Source: Crotalaria pallida (taxonomy: Eukaryota; Streptophyta; Magnoliopsida; Fabales; Fabaceae). Taken from it: a stretch of DNA of 64,000 nt. The translations under genes were made by a program, and so were the position numbers. Shown in pieces: positions 22,247 to 34,265 of this stretch (its first letter is position 1; the number at the start of each line of letters is the position of its first letter). The notes under the pieces were generated by a model that did not search any database, was not told where the DNA came from, and worked only from the letters and a program-made list of their open reading frames with translations. The stretch spans positions 56,785,501 to 56,849,500 of the forward strand of contig CM075652.1 in NCBI GenBank assembly GCA_037953625.1, in the 5' to 3' direction.

Positions 22247-23125
22247 TATAGCAAAACAACTTATTGTCGTGAAAGAAACATAATGCTGAAAAAACATGAG
22301 GCAATGTTTTTAATCTTTGGCTTTAATTAATGGCTTCAAGGAACGAAACTCCACAATGAACCAAATTCATCCAAAGATACAATTACATTATTTTGATCCT
22401 TAACGAGCATATGAACCATAAATGCAACAAATTAATCTAATGTACACTAATAGCCATTAAGATCTTCAAGAGCCGGCTTAAGTGTTAGAGCTACTACCAA
22501 TCATATACTGCACTACCAACCTAACATATGCTGGGCAAATAGATTTATTACAACCCATATAATCCTTTGCATCATTTCCTATTATAATCTATAAATATCA
22601 ATTTCTTAATTTCTTTTCCAATAAAAAACCGGAAGCAATTTGCCCAACAGCTTCTCGACAAAAGAACCAATGGCAAATAGAACTATAACTTTCCCTCCTT
22701 GACTTCGAGAATGGGGAAAAAACACATCAAGGCTTAATCATACATATTTTCTCAACCAACCAACAATGTAACTCGGTAACTAACCGATCAAAAGTATACT
22801 GATTACCCACGAGATCATATAAAAACCACAAAATACAAGGAGATGCATTTTTCATGTGATGAATACTACTACATGTGATGACATTGGGTCCTTTGTTGTT
22901 TCTTCTCCTTTTTTTCTTTCAATTTTTCTAATTTTTTAGCTATCAAACTCTACTACAACAAGTTTAGCTTAAAATACATACCCTAACTATATATCACACA
23001 TCACAAATTTGCCAGAAAAATAAATGAAGCACAATAAAACATAAAAACAACAGATGTACATATGTACTCAGATGCCAACATAACACTGAATTGCTTGAGG
23101 GCTAGTAGCACTAATTGCCTGGACT
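22247..23125. other. 3' flank of the tetraspanin gene
   Basis: AT-rich; probably includes the 3' UTR of the minus-strand tetraspanin. I see no other gene or clear element. Confidence 0.5.
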
Positions 23126-26088
23126 TCATGCTTGGTAGCTGTGTTTATCACCATTGTTCAATCCATACTGCAAAAAAAGAAATAATGATACCTACATTAC
23201 TAATGTGACATAACACTAATATAACCAGCAGGTTTGATAGTAAATTATTTACGTGTATTGAATATATTAAATTAAATATATTGCTATATATCAGACACTA
23301 AATACATGAAGGACTAATTACTCGCCTGGGGGCATATATAGAGGAAAAGAAAAGACATTACAGTCCCTAGACGATTGACAAACAAGCTATATGAATTGAA
23401 CATTTACAGTCCCTTGTAGAACTGTAGAAGTCTCAAAAGAAAGTTGGAAAACCAAACCTATATTTTAGAATATATGATAAATATCTCAATATGTCTTGAT
23501 TTTATTATAAAAGAGTATCTTTGAATACTTCTTAGAATTTATTTCTTATTTATATTTCCTTATGTGTATCTTTATTTAATTATGACTATGATTCTACTAT
23601 TAGTATAAATAGGACTCTTGGGTTTGTCTTTCATATCAATATTATTTTGAATTTACGATCATCTTTCGCTTTTCACTGTTCCCTAACCCTAAACCCAATT
23701 TCATCAACACTGTAGAATGTTATTCTAAAACCCAAAAAGCTTGAAATGCAGAAGTCCTTCGATCATACAGCCTTTGTGATTATCACATCCTAAAAGCCTA
23801 AAACAGTCTAAAGCACATTCAAAATAACAAGGAAAAAACACTCGAGTAATCCGTGCTACACATTTGCATATCCACTCTGCTTTTAATAATACAAACTGTA
23901 ATTAAGAGTAGTTTAAAGCAACAACAGCAGATAACACTCAAAACCTAATTTTATATGGGTTTTGCTATTCTTCCCTAAGGACAATGTATATGCAACTTAA
24001 AAATGTTAAGCCAACATTGAAAAACTAAAAGGTTGACTCTTAATACTTTAAATGCATCATTTCCTAGACAAACTTTACATTTTTAGTTCTTAGTATAGCA
24101 AAATCCATTTTATATGTAGGTGTGCATATTTGTGCATGAATTCATGCCAAACAATGACACATTGGAGTACTCACTGGAGTTTTTGATCCAAGTATAAAAA
24201 AAGGCAATCAAAAGTTTATACGTACAAAAAAATCCACAACCAAAATTCAACATGCTAGCAGTGAAATTGTACAATATGCCCAGATGGAAAAGAAAACATC
24301 TTTAAACTTTTGGTAGTTGATTGACACTAAAAGATCAGCCTCTCTTCGGACCAAATCACAAAATATTTACTTAGTGTTATAGAGATGTACATTGCATCAA
24401 AGGATATCAAAGAAATTACAGTTTACACTGCCATACCTTCTCTCTCATCCGTGAGCTCCAAATGTCAGAGTGATTGGCTCTGTTATCAATCTTGTTTGAC
24501 CCAGCTGGTTGACCAGATTGAGGATTTAATAGGGGCTCCCAAGTTCTACCCCTAACATCATACTCATCCTCATAATCAAAATCTGATCTCCGAGTAGAAA
24601 CTGTGGCTCGTAAAATCAAAGCCACTAGTAGAGATAACGCCTGAAATTGACAGCAAGAAAAATGAGCAATAACAATAAGGAAGGAAAACCTCCATGATGG
24701 ATCACAACAAAAAAATCTCTTCATACACTAAATATCAAGGATTCCATCAAAATAATTGACTTCTGCATAGAATATATATTACTATAAAGGATCCCAAAAG
24801 TTAATGAGTACTAAAGGAAAAAAAAGAAAAACCCACTTCATTACCGTTATCATATGCTATATATCAACATGTCTAGCCTACAGCCTATAATTTGTTCCTT
24901 TAACAATGGGATGTCAAGAAAAAATGGTAAGACACCAACACTAAAATAGCAACAGAAATGGACATACCTGAATCACAAGCACAACAACACCAACCCATTT
25001 GCATATATCTAGGTTTTCTTCAATGAAAGATCGAAGGCTCTCAAGTTGACCAGTTGGATCGACTGGAAGATCCTATAGAGAAAAGAATAAACTTATTATC
25101 GATAGTAGAAAGGGACACAAATATTCACTAATGCAACAGTATTTATAAGGAGGGTGTGTAGAGAAGAAAATAGGAACCTCTTCCCAATGACCATCAATTG
25201 CAATGAATCCCACCAGAGCAGCTTCTACTACAAGGAGTACCGTGATGAGCAGAGTGTACTAACATTTTTAAGAGGTCAAAGATCCCGAATGAAAACTAAT
25301 AATTGAAAATCGAAAGTAAAGTACAAGTGGAGTCAATTGCAAGGAATCAACACAAATTTAACTCAGAACAAAAGATGAAAAGATTTTAACCCAAACTATA
25401 ACATGAAAGTCAAGAAGGATACAAAACACAAGCAGCAACCATTAATCATTTCAGCTGCAATGCAACCCAAGAAAGTAACACAGCAAACCACTATTCCCAC
25501 TCCCATGAAAGCATAGATGAACCTGTCAGAATTAACCAAGAATTTAAACACCAAATGAATAAATAACCATAAAAATTTCAAAACCAATAAATCCTTAATA
25601 AAGCATTGCAGATTAAATATTGTTGACACCATCTCCATCTCATTTAGTCCACCCAGTTCTTCAAAGATAATGCAAACATTCTTTAAACCATTAACTATTG
25701 CATGCAGCATTCAACTCACTCCATAAAACCCAAATACCAAAATCAGAACAGAATAACTTCCTTAATCACCAATTGAAGTAAAAATATAATTTTTTTTTTT
25801 AAAAAAAAGGGAATGGAATTTCTATATTAATCGAAATTAGTGAGAAAATAAGAATGATTACCAGGGAGCGGGGAGATTAATAGAATTGAGATCAAAGCCG
25901 AAAGCGTGGCGAAGAGAAGGGTGAGAATTGAAGGGAAAGGTGACGACGGAATTGGGAATGTGATGGTGGTTCCATTGATTGAACATCCAAATTGAGTAGA
26001 GAAGAATTGAAACCCCAATGAAAGCTTGAAGGAAATTGAGGAATTTGAGAAGGAAAGCAAGCGAATTGTGGCAGCAATTTGGGCGCAT
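23126..26088 (-). CDS. Tetraspanin family protein, TOM2A-like group (six exons, 252 aa)
   Basis: Tetraspanins are four-pass membrane scaffolds that organise protein microdomains. Exons on the minus strand are 25862-26088, 25423-25522, 25178-25258, 24968-25072, 24437-24640 and 23126-23167. All junctions are GT-AG and in phase, total 759 nt. The protein starts MRPNCCHNSLAFLLKFLNFL. TM1 is about residues 10-36, TM2 77-100, TM3 110-130 and TM4 162-184. GCIAAEMINGCCLCF lies between TM2 and TM3 and DLPVDPTGQLESLRSFIEE in the short large-loop equivalent. The soluble tail has RRSDFDYEDEYDVRGR and ends KYGLNNGDKHSYQA. This is the plant TOM2A/TET18-20 type, a group known for host membrane factors used by tobamoviruses; whether this copy acts so is unknown. 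Length and motifs suggest it is intact. Confidence 0.9.
23450..23710. repeat. Possible solo-LTR-like remnant in the last tetraspanin intron
   Basis: It has LTR-style text (ATAAATATCTCAATATG, then AGTATAAATAGGACTC with a TATA box) and ends ...TTTCATCAACA. TSDs were not established. Confidence 0.3.
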
Positions 26089-26148
26089 TTTTGGTATGTT
26101 AGTTAATTAGGGTTTGGTTGTGTTATGTGTTTGTGAGAGAAGAAAAGA

Positions 26149-26153
<5 letters not shown>

Positions 26154-26208
<55 letters not shown>
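26154..26208. repeat. (GA)n microsatellite in the tetraspanin 5' region
   Basis: About 27 uninterrupted AG units. On the coding (minus) strand it is a CT run 66-120 bp upstream of the start codon, typical of plant 5' UTR/promoter CT microsatellites. Confidence 0.9.
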
Positions 26209-26211
<3 letters not shown>

Positions 26212-26292
26212 TGCAAATTGCTTCCTTAAGGTGAAGGTGGTGATGATGAATTGATGCTGATGAGATCCATGACTATACAACAGCATGCCATG

Positions 26293-26402
26293 TTGGGACA
26301 AGTTTGTACTTGGTACTTCTATACTCCTATTTTATTTCATTTTTAGCTTGGGACAAGTTTGTACTTAGTACTTCTATACTCCTATTTTATTTCATTTTTA
26401 GC
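26293..26402. repeat. 55-bp tandem duplication
   Basis: Two adjacent copies of a unit beginning TTGGGACAAGTTTGTACT, differing by one base. They lie next to the Helitron 3' end, upstream of the tetraspanin gene. Confidence 0.9.
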
Positions 26403-26585
26403 TTTTATATATTTTTACTAGTGTGCCGCTCGTGTTTATCGTCCCGCATCATATGTCGAAAAATAGATTTTTGTGAATGTTATTTATAAGTTAAAGATGT
26501 TTATTACTATGAAAATTGATTTTAAGTACTGTATGCATCCTAAAAAAACTAAATCTTAAATGATTTGGTCAGGAAAAAAATAAGA

Positions 26586-26760
26586 GATTAATGGGTATGC
26601 ACTGACTGTGTAAGTTTTTTACACCATTAGTCCATCATCCACCATTCATTTGTATTACTTTAATCTAAAAGTCAACGACCATACATGGATGAAGAATGGA
26701 CGATACACAGATAGTATAAAAAACCTTTACACTATCAGTGCATTCTCCATTTTCTCAAAA
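26586..26760. mobile_element. Short dispersed MITE, copy A
   Basis: Ends resemble GCACTGAC-GTGTAA and TTTACACTATCAGTGCA in inverse orientation. It is closely related to 49823-49996 (inverted) and more distantly to 59340-59490. Confidence 0.6.
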
Positions 26761-28199
26761 AATAATCGTATGACAGTCAATAATATTTGCTCCGATCCAG
26801 TGTGATTATAATTTATAAAATGAGTTATTTTAGTAAAACAAAGCATTGTAGATCCGCATTTTTACTATCGTGTTTTATGTGTTTTTTTTTTAGCATTCTC
26901 AATTGATATGATGTACAATATGAATCCACTTAGTTTCAATGTATTTATCCAGCATATTTCACAGTGATGTCGTAGTGTTCAATGACTTGCAAGACAATTT
27001 GATTAAAAAAATAGAGAATGAATTACCAAATGTTTCATGCAGGAAATTTTTTTTTCTATATTTGATAAATGAAAAGAAAGAGGACATGATGATATTTGTT
27101 CCTTTTCTAAATAACTTAAGGAGTCCCGTGTGCAATTTTTTGAGTTTCTTTTTTATCTACAACCTTTTAAAAAATACATTAATTTGCATAAAAAGTAATA
27201 AAAAAAGAGACAAATGGATAAGAAATTGTTTTTGGTTATGCGATTTTTATTGAGCATTATTTGGATGTAAATAAAGTGAGCAAATAATTAACTTTCCCTA
27301 TTGCTTCCCCTAAATTAAGCCTCTCCTTAGAATTCGTGTCGTCTCTTCCTTGAATAGAATCAATTCTTCCTCTGCCAAGTTCATTTTAGCATTCGCCACA
27401 TCAGGTAATAAAATATTTATGCTTATTTATAAATAAGCATCCTAACATGGCATAAGTTAAAGACTATGAATAAACTAAGCATCTTAACATGGTATAAGTT
27501 ACTCCTATATTTTTTTTTGGAGTATTTTTCTATATATCCTATAATCCTACTTTTCACTATTTCATTCTTAGAAATTCGAATATTTAAAATGTCATCTCAA
27601 CTTTGGTTTGTTGGTTGCAATTTTTATTTTTTAACTTCAATTATTGGGAACTTCTTGGATTAGTGCACATAATTCATTGACAAACTTTGTGTGTACTTAA
27701 AAAAAACATTTTTTGATATATACCACTTTTTTATTTATTTATTTGATCAAATAGTTGGAAAAAAAATACAAAAGAGTCACAGCAAAACATGAGAAGCAAC
27801 AATACCTTCAATTATAACAACAATCTCAGAAAGTGTATATAATAATTATGATGCAAATATAGATATTGTCCAATTCAATTAGTGATACTTCCCTTAAAAA
27901 AAAACCAGTGAATCTAAGCACTCTACTGAAAATTAAAAAAAAAACAATAAATATTCCCTAAAAATAAAAATAAAGAGAATAAAGATAAAAAGGCAAGAGC
28001 AAAATAACCCTGTAACACTGTTACCCTACAATGAAATGACTCCTGATTCCTTATCAGTCCAAAAAAGACAATATATAGCATGACTCAAATTCCTATTTTA
28101 GTGGGTTTTTTTTTTACTTTTATTTATTTACGATTATTACACACCTGAGATAGATCACAAAGTGAGTAAAGTGTTAAAAAAATAAAAATAATACTAATG

Positions 28200-29500
28200 A
28201 AAGGGGCAAAAAATTTCAGATTTAATCTGATCTGCTGGGTGCTTCTTACTTCTTACTTGTTCTTACCTTGAGGAAGGAAGGTCAGGGAGGAGATAACTGT
28301 GACAGGTACAACAATGTCAACAACAATAACAACAATATGTAGTCCCTTCTTCCTTTCCCTTACTTGTATATTGCCTTTTTTACTCTTGCCTATTTATTTT
28401 TAAACAATTAAAAGAGAAAGGAAGGTGAGACAGGCACACAATAATCTCTGTAACGATGAGAAAGAAAGATGAAGCAAATGAAATCCAAACCAGTAATGGT
28501 GTGGTGGAATGGTGGATCATCAATTCATCATCATCTCTGGGGAAACCGGGGCTCATCCCTTCTTCATTCAATTCTCACTCCCATCCCAGGCATAACTGTA
28601 CGATGTTGCATGTGAAGCCACTGCGCTGCACTCCTATTCCAAAACAACAGGAAGTAGATTAGTAAGTAAATAAGTTCTTGAATTGTGATAAGGATATTAC
28701 AATTAGTTATTGATGCGATTGAATTAAATAAAATGAGTATCTTTCTTGGCAAAAGAGGGTTTTAGGAATTACATTAAAACAGATGGAGGGCAAAAAAAGA
28801 AAAATGACTTTGAAGAAACATAGAGTAATATACCTTAATCACAAAGAGAGTGATGGACCCGAGGATTATGGTGATTTGGGGTCGGTGGCACGACGATTTT
28901 TAAACTCCTAGGCAACGTGTTTGCTTTCTTCTTAGACGACCCATTGCGGTACCGCAGGGAAGTGGAGCGATCCACTGCAGGGAACCACCGTCTCATTTAC
29001 TAAATTACAGTACTTTATTTTTTTGTTCATAAGAAAAATATATCATCTCATCTGAAACCAAAACCGCTAGATTCAAGTATTTTAAACAAACATTGACAGT
29101 ACAAAGAGTACCTTCTATTATTAATTGAACTCTCGGTAGAGTGGATTGATGGTTATAGTGATGCATGTAGTGGAGAAGACTCGTGAAACTTCCGCCTTTC
29201 TTCCATGTGCTTGGCCTCAAGATTCTTTTGACGTGTTTCATGCTGTCTATCCAATTCTCCAATTCTTTTATAACATAAATAAAAAGAGAAATAGAAAGAA
29301 GTGATGCAAGTTCATGGCGAGAAATGGAAAAAAAAATTTTGAGCGATGAAGGGTTTGGAGAGGAATGAGAATAGACATAGAAAGAAGAGAAATACAGAAG
29401 AGGGAGGAGGACGTCGTTTTTTATGGCAGTTTGATTATGGTTATTGGTAGAGTAGTTTTTTTTAAAGAAACCACCCACTAATCATTAAGGGTAATATAGG
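28200..29500. other. Helitron interior without an assignable gene
   Basis: A stretch at about 28840-29000, with GCGGTACCGC and other GC-containing text, looks less AT-rich than its surroundings. Open frames on both strands (for example 29005-29478 minus) have low-complexity composition and no family motif. It may be a captured fragment; I could not identify a source. Confidence 0.3.
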
Positions 29501-29601
29501 AAAAACATAATTATGTACACTTTTTAGTTATTTTAGTTATAAAGTAGTTAAAAATAGTGTTTTTTTTTATATAATAGTATAGATATATAAAAAAAATTAA
29601 C

Positions 29602-29604
<3 letters not shown>

Positions 29605-29632
<28 letters not shown>
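29605..29632. repeat. (AT)n microsatellite
   Basis: A run of about 14 AT units beside the Helitron 5' end. Confidence 0.9.
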
Positions 29633-29637
<5 letters not shown>

Positions 29638-29799
29638 GTGACAACGTTTATATATTTTTATATTAGAAAATATAGTAATTTCATTTTTGCTTTTGATTTT
29701 CCATTTTTTTTATTCGGGAGATGTGAAAGGAAAAATACTAAATGCAATATTCCGGAAGGCTTCTTTAAATTGAATTTGTCTATGAAACAAGCGAGATTT

Positions 29800-30863
29800 T
29801 TTTTACTTGATTTTCTGACTCTCCTTTTTGAGTTTTTGACCCCCCTTTTATTTTTTTTTTCCAAAATTACTTCATTTCTCTTCCGATCTTCTTCTTCCAA
29901 GGTTCTACCCCCTTCCCTTTCTTCTCCTTCTCCTCTTTCTTCTTCTACTTCACCCAATCACCCTCCTCCTCCTTCTTCTTTTTTCTTTCTTTTTTTTATT
30001 TATTTATTGTCTTCCTTTCTTTTTCTTTCTTTTTTTTTCTTTTTTTCTTTCACCACACTCACCCACACGCTTACATACTCATACTCACTTCCACACTCAC
30101 CCACTTATTCTCACTCATATATTCAGTGTTACAGTTTTTTTTACCTGAAAAAATGTCTTACGCCAATATCGAAGCGTACACAAATAGTTGTACGCCTCCA
30201 CAGGTGGAGGCGTATGACATTTTTTTTATTTTTTATTTTTTTTGCCCTACGCCAGGTCATGGACGTATGTGTAAAATACACATACACCAAGGACCTGGCG
30301 TACTAGCTTTTTTGTCTTATTTTTTCCTACTAAGCCACTGCTAGACGTAAGGCATGTGGGCGCAAGTGGATATTTTTACCTTTGGGCCACACAGCACATG
30401 AAAATGAGTTTTAGTCTACAAACTCCACACTTTAGACCCATTGTTAATCCCAAATCCCGTTTTTTCCAATGAGGTTCTATCGGAATATTTTTCGATACCC
30501 CCAAGTCGGAAAAATGCATTTTCCGACTTTAAAACCCTGTTTTTAATAAACGAGCATTTTTCCGACTCGGAGGTATCGGAAAATATTCCGATAGAACCCC
30601 ATCGGAAAAAAAAACGGGGTTTGGGCTCTAAAGAGTGGGGTTTGTAGACTACTACCCGTGATTTATGGCTGGGTCATGTGACATGCATTTCTTCTAGCCC
30701 AATGCAGATTGCATGTGTAGAATTAGAACTAGATCCCGCAGTTTTCTTCAGGTTGAATATATTTGCCATACGCCCAACCAAAGACGTAGTTAGAAAAAAT
30801 AAGAAAAAGTAAAGTTAGTACGCCAGGGCCTTGACGTATGTGTAATTTTACACATATGTCAAG
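29800..30863. mobile_element. Foldback element, left part (split by the Copia insertion)
   Basis: The terminus TTGATTTTCTGACTC and GAGTTTTTGACCCCCC is followed by a pyrimidine-rich arm, AAAAAATGTCTTACGCC, a GAAGCGTAC box and TTGCCCTACGCCAGG. The same order occurs inverted at 41600-42022. The centre (30290-30863) holds GCC-AGG-GCC palindromic text and a 240-bp MITE. It relates to 21366-22246 in arm style and GCGTAC boxes. Confidence 0.6.
30412..30651. mobile_element. 240-bp near-palindromic MITE
   Basis: Arms of about 100 bp match in inverse orientation: TAGTCTACAAACTCCACACT at the left, and TAGTCTACAAACCCCACTCT as the complement of the right. The inner part repeats GGTTCTATCGGAATATT and AGTCGGAAAAATGC. 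It is nested in the foldback centre. Confidence 0.8.
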
Positions 30864-32401
30864 TGTAAATTCAATGCTCCTAATTATATGGATTATATTT
30901 TGATGATGACAAAGTAATTAACAATCAAGCCTTGAAGACATTGCAACATCAACAACAACAACAAGTCAAGAAAAGAAGACAAGTGCCCAATCATTCTCAA
31001 TCAAATATTAATTGTAAATTTCTAATTTATGTTGAGAGTGGGTAGAAATAGTTAGTCTCTTCTAGGAATAAAATTTTATATGACTATTAGGTTGAGATTA
31101 ACTAAAATTAATACTTGAGAGGAAAAATAAAATTGAAAATTAATTTTTCTCATGTCTGATCAAAATACTCGAGTATTTTGAGAAAGACTCGAGTATATAC
31201 TCGAGTATTCTGTAAAACACTCGAGTATTTGTGCCAGGTCAGCAAATATGACCGTTAGTCTTGTTCGTGCACCAGATCCTTGTTGACTGGTCAAAAAGAC
31301 TCGAGTATTTTTGTCCAGTCAGCAAAAATGAACGTTGGAGAGACTCAAAAACCCAATTGAGGGCATTTGAGTCTCATCCAACCCAAGAGAGCATTTCAGA
31401 ACCTAATTGTAAAATTTCTCTTTGAATTTGTGCAAGAACAAACAAGACAACAAGATCATATTGATTCAAGCTTTCCTAATTTCCTCTTCTCAAGTGTTAA
31501 TTCCCAAAAAGCTCAACTTCTCACTCATATTGTCATTTTATTCCAAGTTGAGTTTTAGGCCTCAATTCATACATTGAGCTGTGCTTATTTGTGCTAATCC
31601 ATTGTGAGATTAGTAATACACATACAAAAAGCTTGATTATTCAAAGTCTTGGATTGTTCCCAAGCAAACCCTAAGTGGCTTAGGGTGTTGGAGTCTTGAG
31701 AGGTTCTCAAGCACAAGACTAGGAGGTTCCTAGCCCGGTGGAGTTTCTTGAAGGGAGTTCAAGGAAGCTTTTGAAGAGTTCTTCAATCACCGGAATCAAA
31801 TTGGGGTAGAAATCAAGAGTTTGGTACACTCTTGAAGGGTTAGGTTGAGTGAGGCCATTCTCAAGCAATCCTTGTAATTTCTAACAATTTGATTATTAGT
31901 AGAAACTCCTAAGTTATTAGGAGGACTGGATGTAGCTCATTGTTGGAGTGAACCAGGATAAAATTGTTTGAGTGTTGGTTTATTACTTTTAATCTACTTT
32001 CTAGCTCAATCAACTTAAGTCATTTCAAACTATTAGGATTTATACAATTAGGTAGCAAGTTCAAGGAATCTTGGTGTTAAAAGTTTATTTAGATTGCTTG
32101 CTAATCTGTTGGATAAGTTCCTGTTTAGTATTGAATTGATTTGAGTTAAATTGCTGGATTTTCGTTTCTGGTTTTACTGCTATCTGTCAGGAAAAACTCG
32201 AGTATATTTAGAAAGACTCGAGTTGTTCGTCCTGAAAAACTCGAGTATTTCACAAAAGACTCGAGTATTTCTTGTCTGATTCCAGAAAATTCAGTCTTAG
32301 CTCCATTCTTCAATTATCATTCGAAATATTTGGTATTAGTGCTTCAAAATACTATTCACCCCCCTCTAGTATTTGCTTAGCCCGCTTGTTGGTTTCCAAC
32401 A
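30864..32401 (+). repeat. 5' LTR of the SIRE-like Copia
   Basis: 1,538 bp with nine CTCGAG boxes in two clusters (about 31160-31310 and 32190-32275). Relative to the 3' LTR it lacks a 10-bp and a 20-bp duplication. Confidence 0.9.
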
Positions 32402-32403
32402 AG

Positions 32404-32415
32404 TGGTATCAGAGC
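32404..32415 (+). other. Primer-binding site (initiator tRNA-Met type)
   Basis: TGGTATCAGAGC follows the 5' LTR after AG. Confidence 0.85.
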
Positions 32416-32471
32416 TCGGTCGAAAGATCGAGCGTAACAACTTTTTCGAAAAAGATCCTTTTGGAAACTAA

Positions 32472-34252
32472 ATGGGATCTAGCAATAACTTTGGTGGAGA
32501 ATGAGCTTCAATAAACCGTCCTCCACTATTTAATGGTGAAGGATATGTTTATTGGAAAACTCGCATGAAAGTTTTTATTGAAGCAATTGATATAGATATT
32601 TGGGATGCAATTGAAAATGGTCCTTTTATTCCCAAAAAGAAAATTAATGAAGAAATTGTTGAAATTCCAAGGAGTAGTTGGAATGATGATGAAAAGAGGA
32701 AAGTCTCATTTGATTTAAAAGCTAAAAACATCATCTTTTCGGCTCTATCCCATGATGAATTTTATAGAGTTTCCCAATGTAAATCGGCAAAGGAAATGTG
32801 GGATACTTTGCAAGTCACACATGAGGGAACAAGTGAAGTAAGAGATGCAAGATTAAATTCTCTAACTCACGAATATGAATTGTTTCACATGTTGCCAAAT
32901 GAAACCATTAGTGACTTGCAAAAGCGATTCTCTCACATAGTTAATCATTTGATTTCCTTGGGAAAAGTATTTCGCAATGGTGAAACTACTAACAAAATTC
33001 TAAGATGTCTTGATAGGAGTTGGCAACCCAAGGTAACCGCCATCAAGGAATCAAGAGACATAAATAGCATGGACTTAGCCACTTTGTTTGGCAAACTCCA
33101 AGAGGATGATATGGAACTTACAAGACTTAGGATGCATGAGGAATCGGACAAAAAGAAAAAGGGAATAGCACTCAAAGCTTCAACTAAAGCTACAAAAGAA
33201 GTTGAAGAATGCTCTACAAGTGAAGATTCCGATGGTGAACCAAATCAAGAAGAATTCGGGATGTTTGTGAAAAGGTTCAACAAATTCTTCAAAGGGAAGA
33301 AAGGTGGCTCTTAATCCAAATTCAAGAGAACCAAAGACTTCAAACAAAGAGAAAAGAGTACCAATGATGGAGTTAAGTGTCATGAATGTGGTGGGGTTGG
33401 TCACATAAGAATGGAATGTGCCACATTCTTGAAGAAGAATGACAAGAAGACCCAAGAGACCAAGGGGAAGCGTGCATACATTGTTTGGGATGCACCGGAG
33501 AAGATCAATGAATCATCTTCAAGTAGTTCCGGTGATGAAAATGCAAACCTTTGTCTCATGGCCAAGAACAATCATGAGTCCTCATCAAGAGCTAATCATG
33601 ACATGGGTGAAAGTGATGATGAGGTAACCTCTAGCTCTTCTTGTTCCTCTTCAAACTCCATTTCCTATGATGATTTGCAAGAAGCCTACAATGAAATGTT
33701 AATTCAATTTAGAAGGCTTGCTAAAATTAATAAGGAAAAAGGAAACAAAATTTTGGAGTTTCAACAAGAAATTGATGAATTGCAAAAATCTATAAATGAG
33801 TTGAAATTTCAAAATGAATCCTTGGAACTTATTAATTCTAGTCATCAAAGTGATAGTGCAAATCATGAGGAGATTATCACTCCGTGTGAGAGATGTGATG
33901 AACTTGAAAAAGAAGTGAAAGAGTTAAAAAAAACAAACTCACAATCTCACATAGTGATAGAAACCTCAACCGGTTGTTGAACTCTCAAAGACATAATCAC
34001 AACAAAACCGGTTTAGGATATATTCATAAGAAGGACAAAAAGTACAAAGTGGTTGGAACATTTTCTAAGAAAAACTCATCAAAGAAACCAACTTGTACTT
34101 ATTGTGGAAAAGTTGGACATATCAACATTGAGTGCCATATTAAGAAGTTTGAAATGAAAAAGGGCACTTATATGTGGATTAAGAAGGGAGAAAGTCCCAA
34201 CACTAACCCTAAGGGACCCAACATTGTTTGGGTACCCAAAATGAACAAGTGA
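32472..34252 (+). pseudogene. Copia gag, broken by two stops and a frameshift
   Basis: It is the particle-forming and RNA-binding polyprotein. It starts MGSSNNFGGE at 32472, with stops at 32502-32504 (TGA for an expected Gly) and 33312-33314 (TAA). There is a +1-type shift near the A-run at about 33928, after which the last segment is read in another frame up to 34252. The copia gag core (YWKTRMKVFIEAID, KEMWDTLQVTHEGTSEVRDA) and knuckles CHECGGVGHIRMEC and CTYCGKVGHINIEC are preserved. It is closely related to the gag at 11936. Confidence 0.8.
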
Positions 34253-34265
34253 TTTCATTTTGTAG

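Larger units (their letters stand above)
26418..29583 (-). mobile_element. Non-autonomous Helitron (3.2 kb)
   Basis: On the minus strand the 5' end is TCTATACTATTATATAAA after host A (complement of 29584). The 3' end is ...CGAGCGGCACACTAG followed by host T at 26417. No Rep/helicase is seen. The interior holds a copy of a dispersed MITE (26586-26760), a tract near 28840-29000 that is less AT-rich than its surroundings, and AT-rich filler. The 3' end lies about 330 bp upstream of the tetraspanin start codon. Confidence 0.65.

Noticed and set aside
21382..22304. Several open frames of 80-150 codons on both strands
   Set aside because: They are translations of CT/GA-rich foldback arms (runs of Leu, Pro, Phe, Ser) with no domain; the DNA inverted repeat explains them.
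29005..29478. 157-codon minus-strand frame in the Helitron
   Set aside because: No recognisable domain, AT-driven composition and no splice or promoter context; kept only as possible captured DNA.
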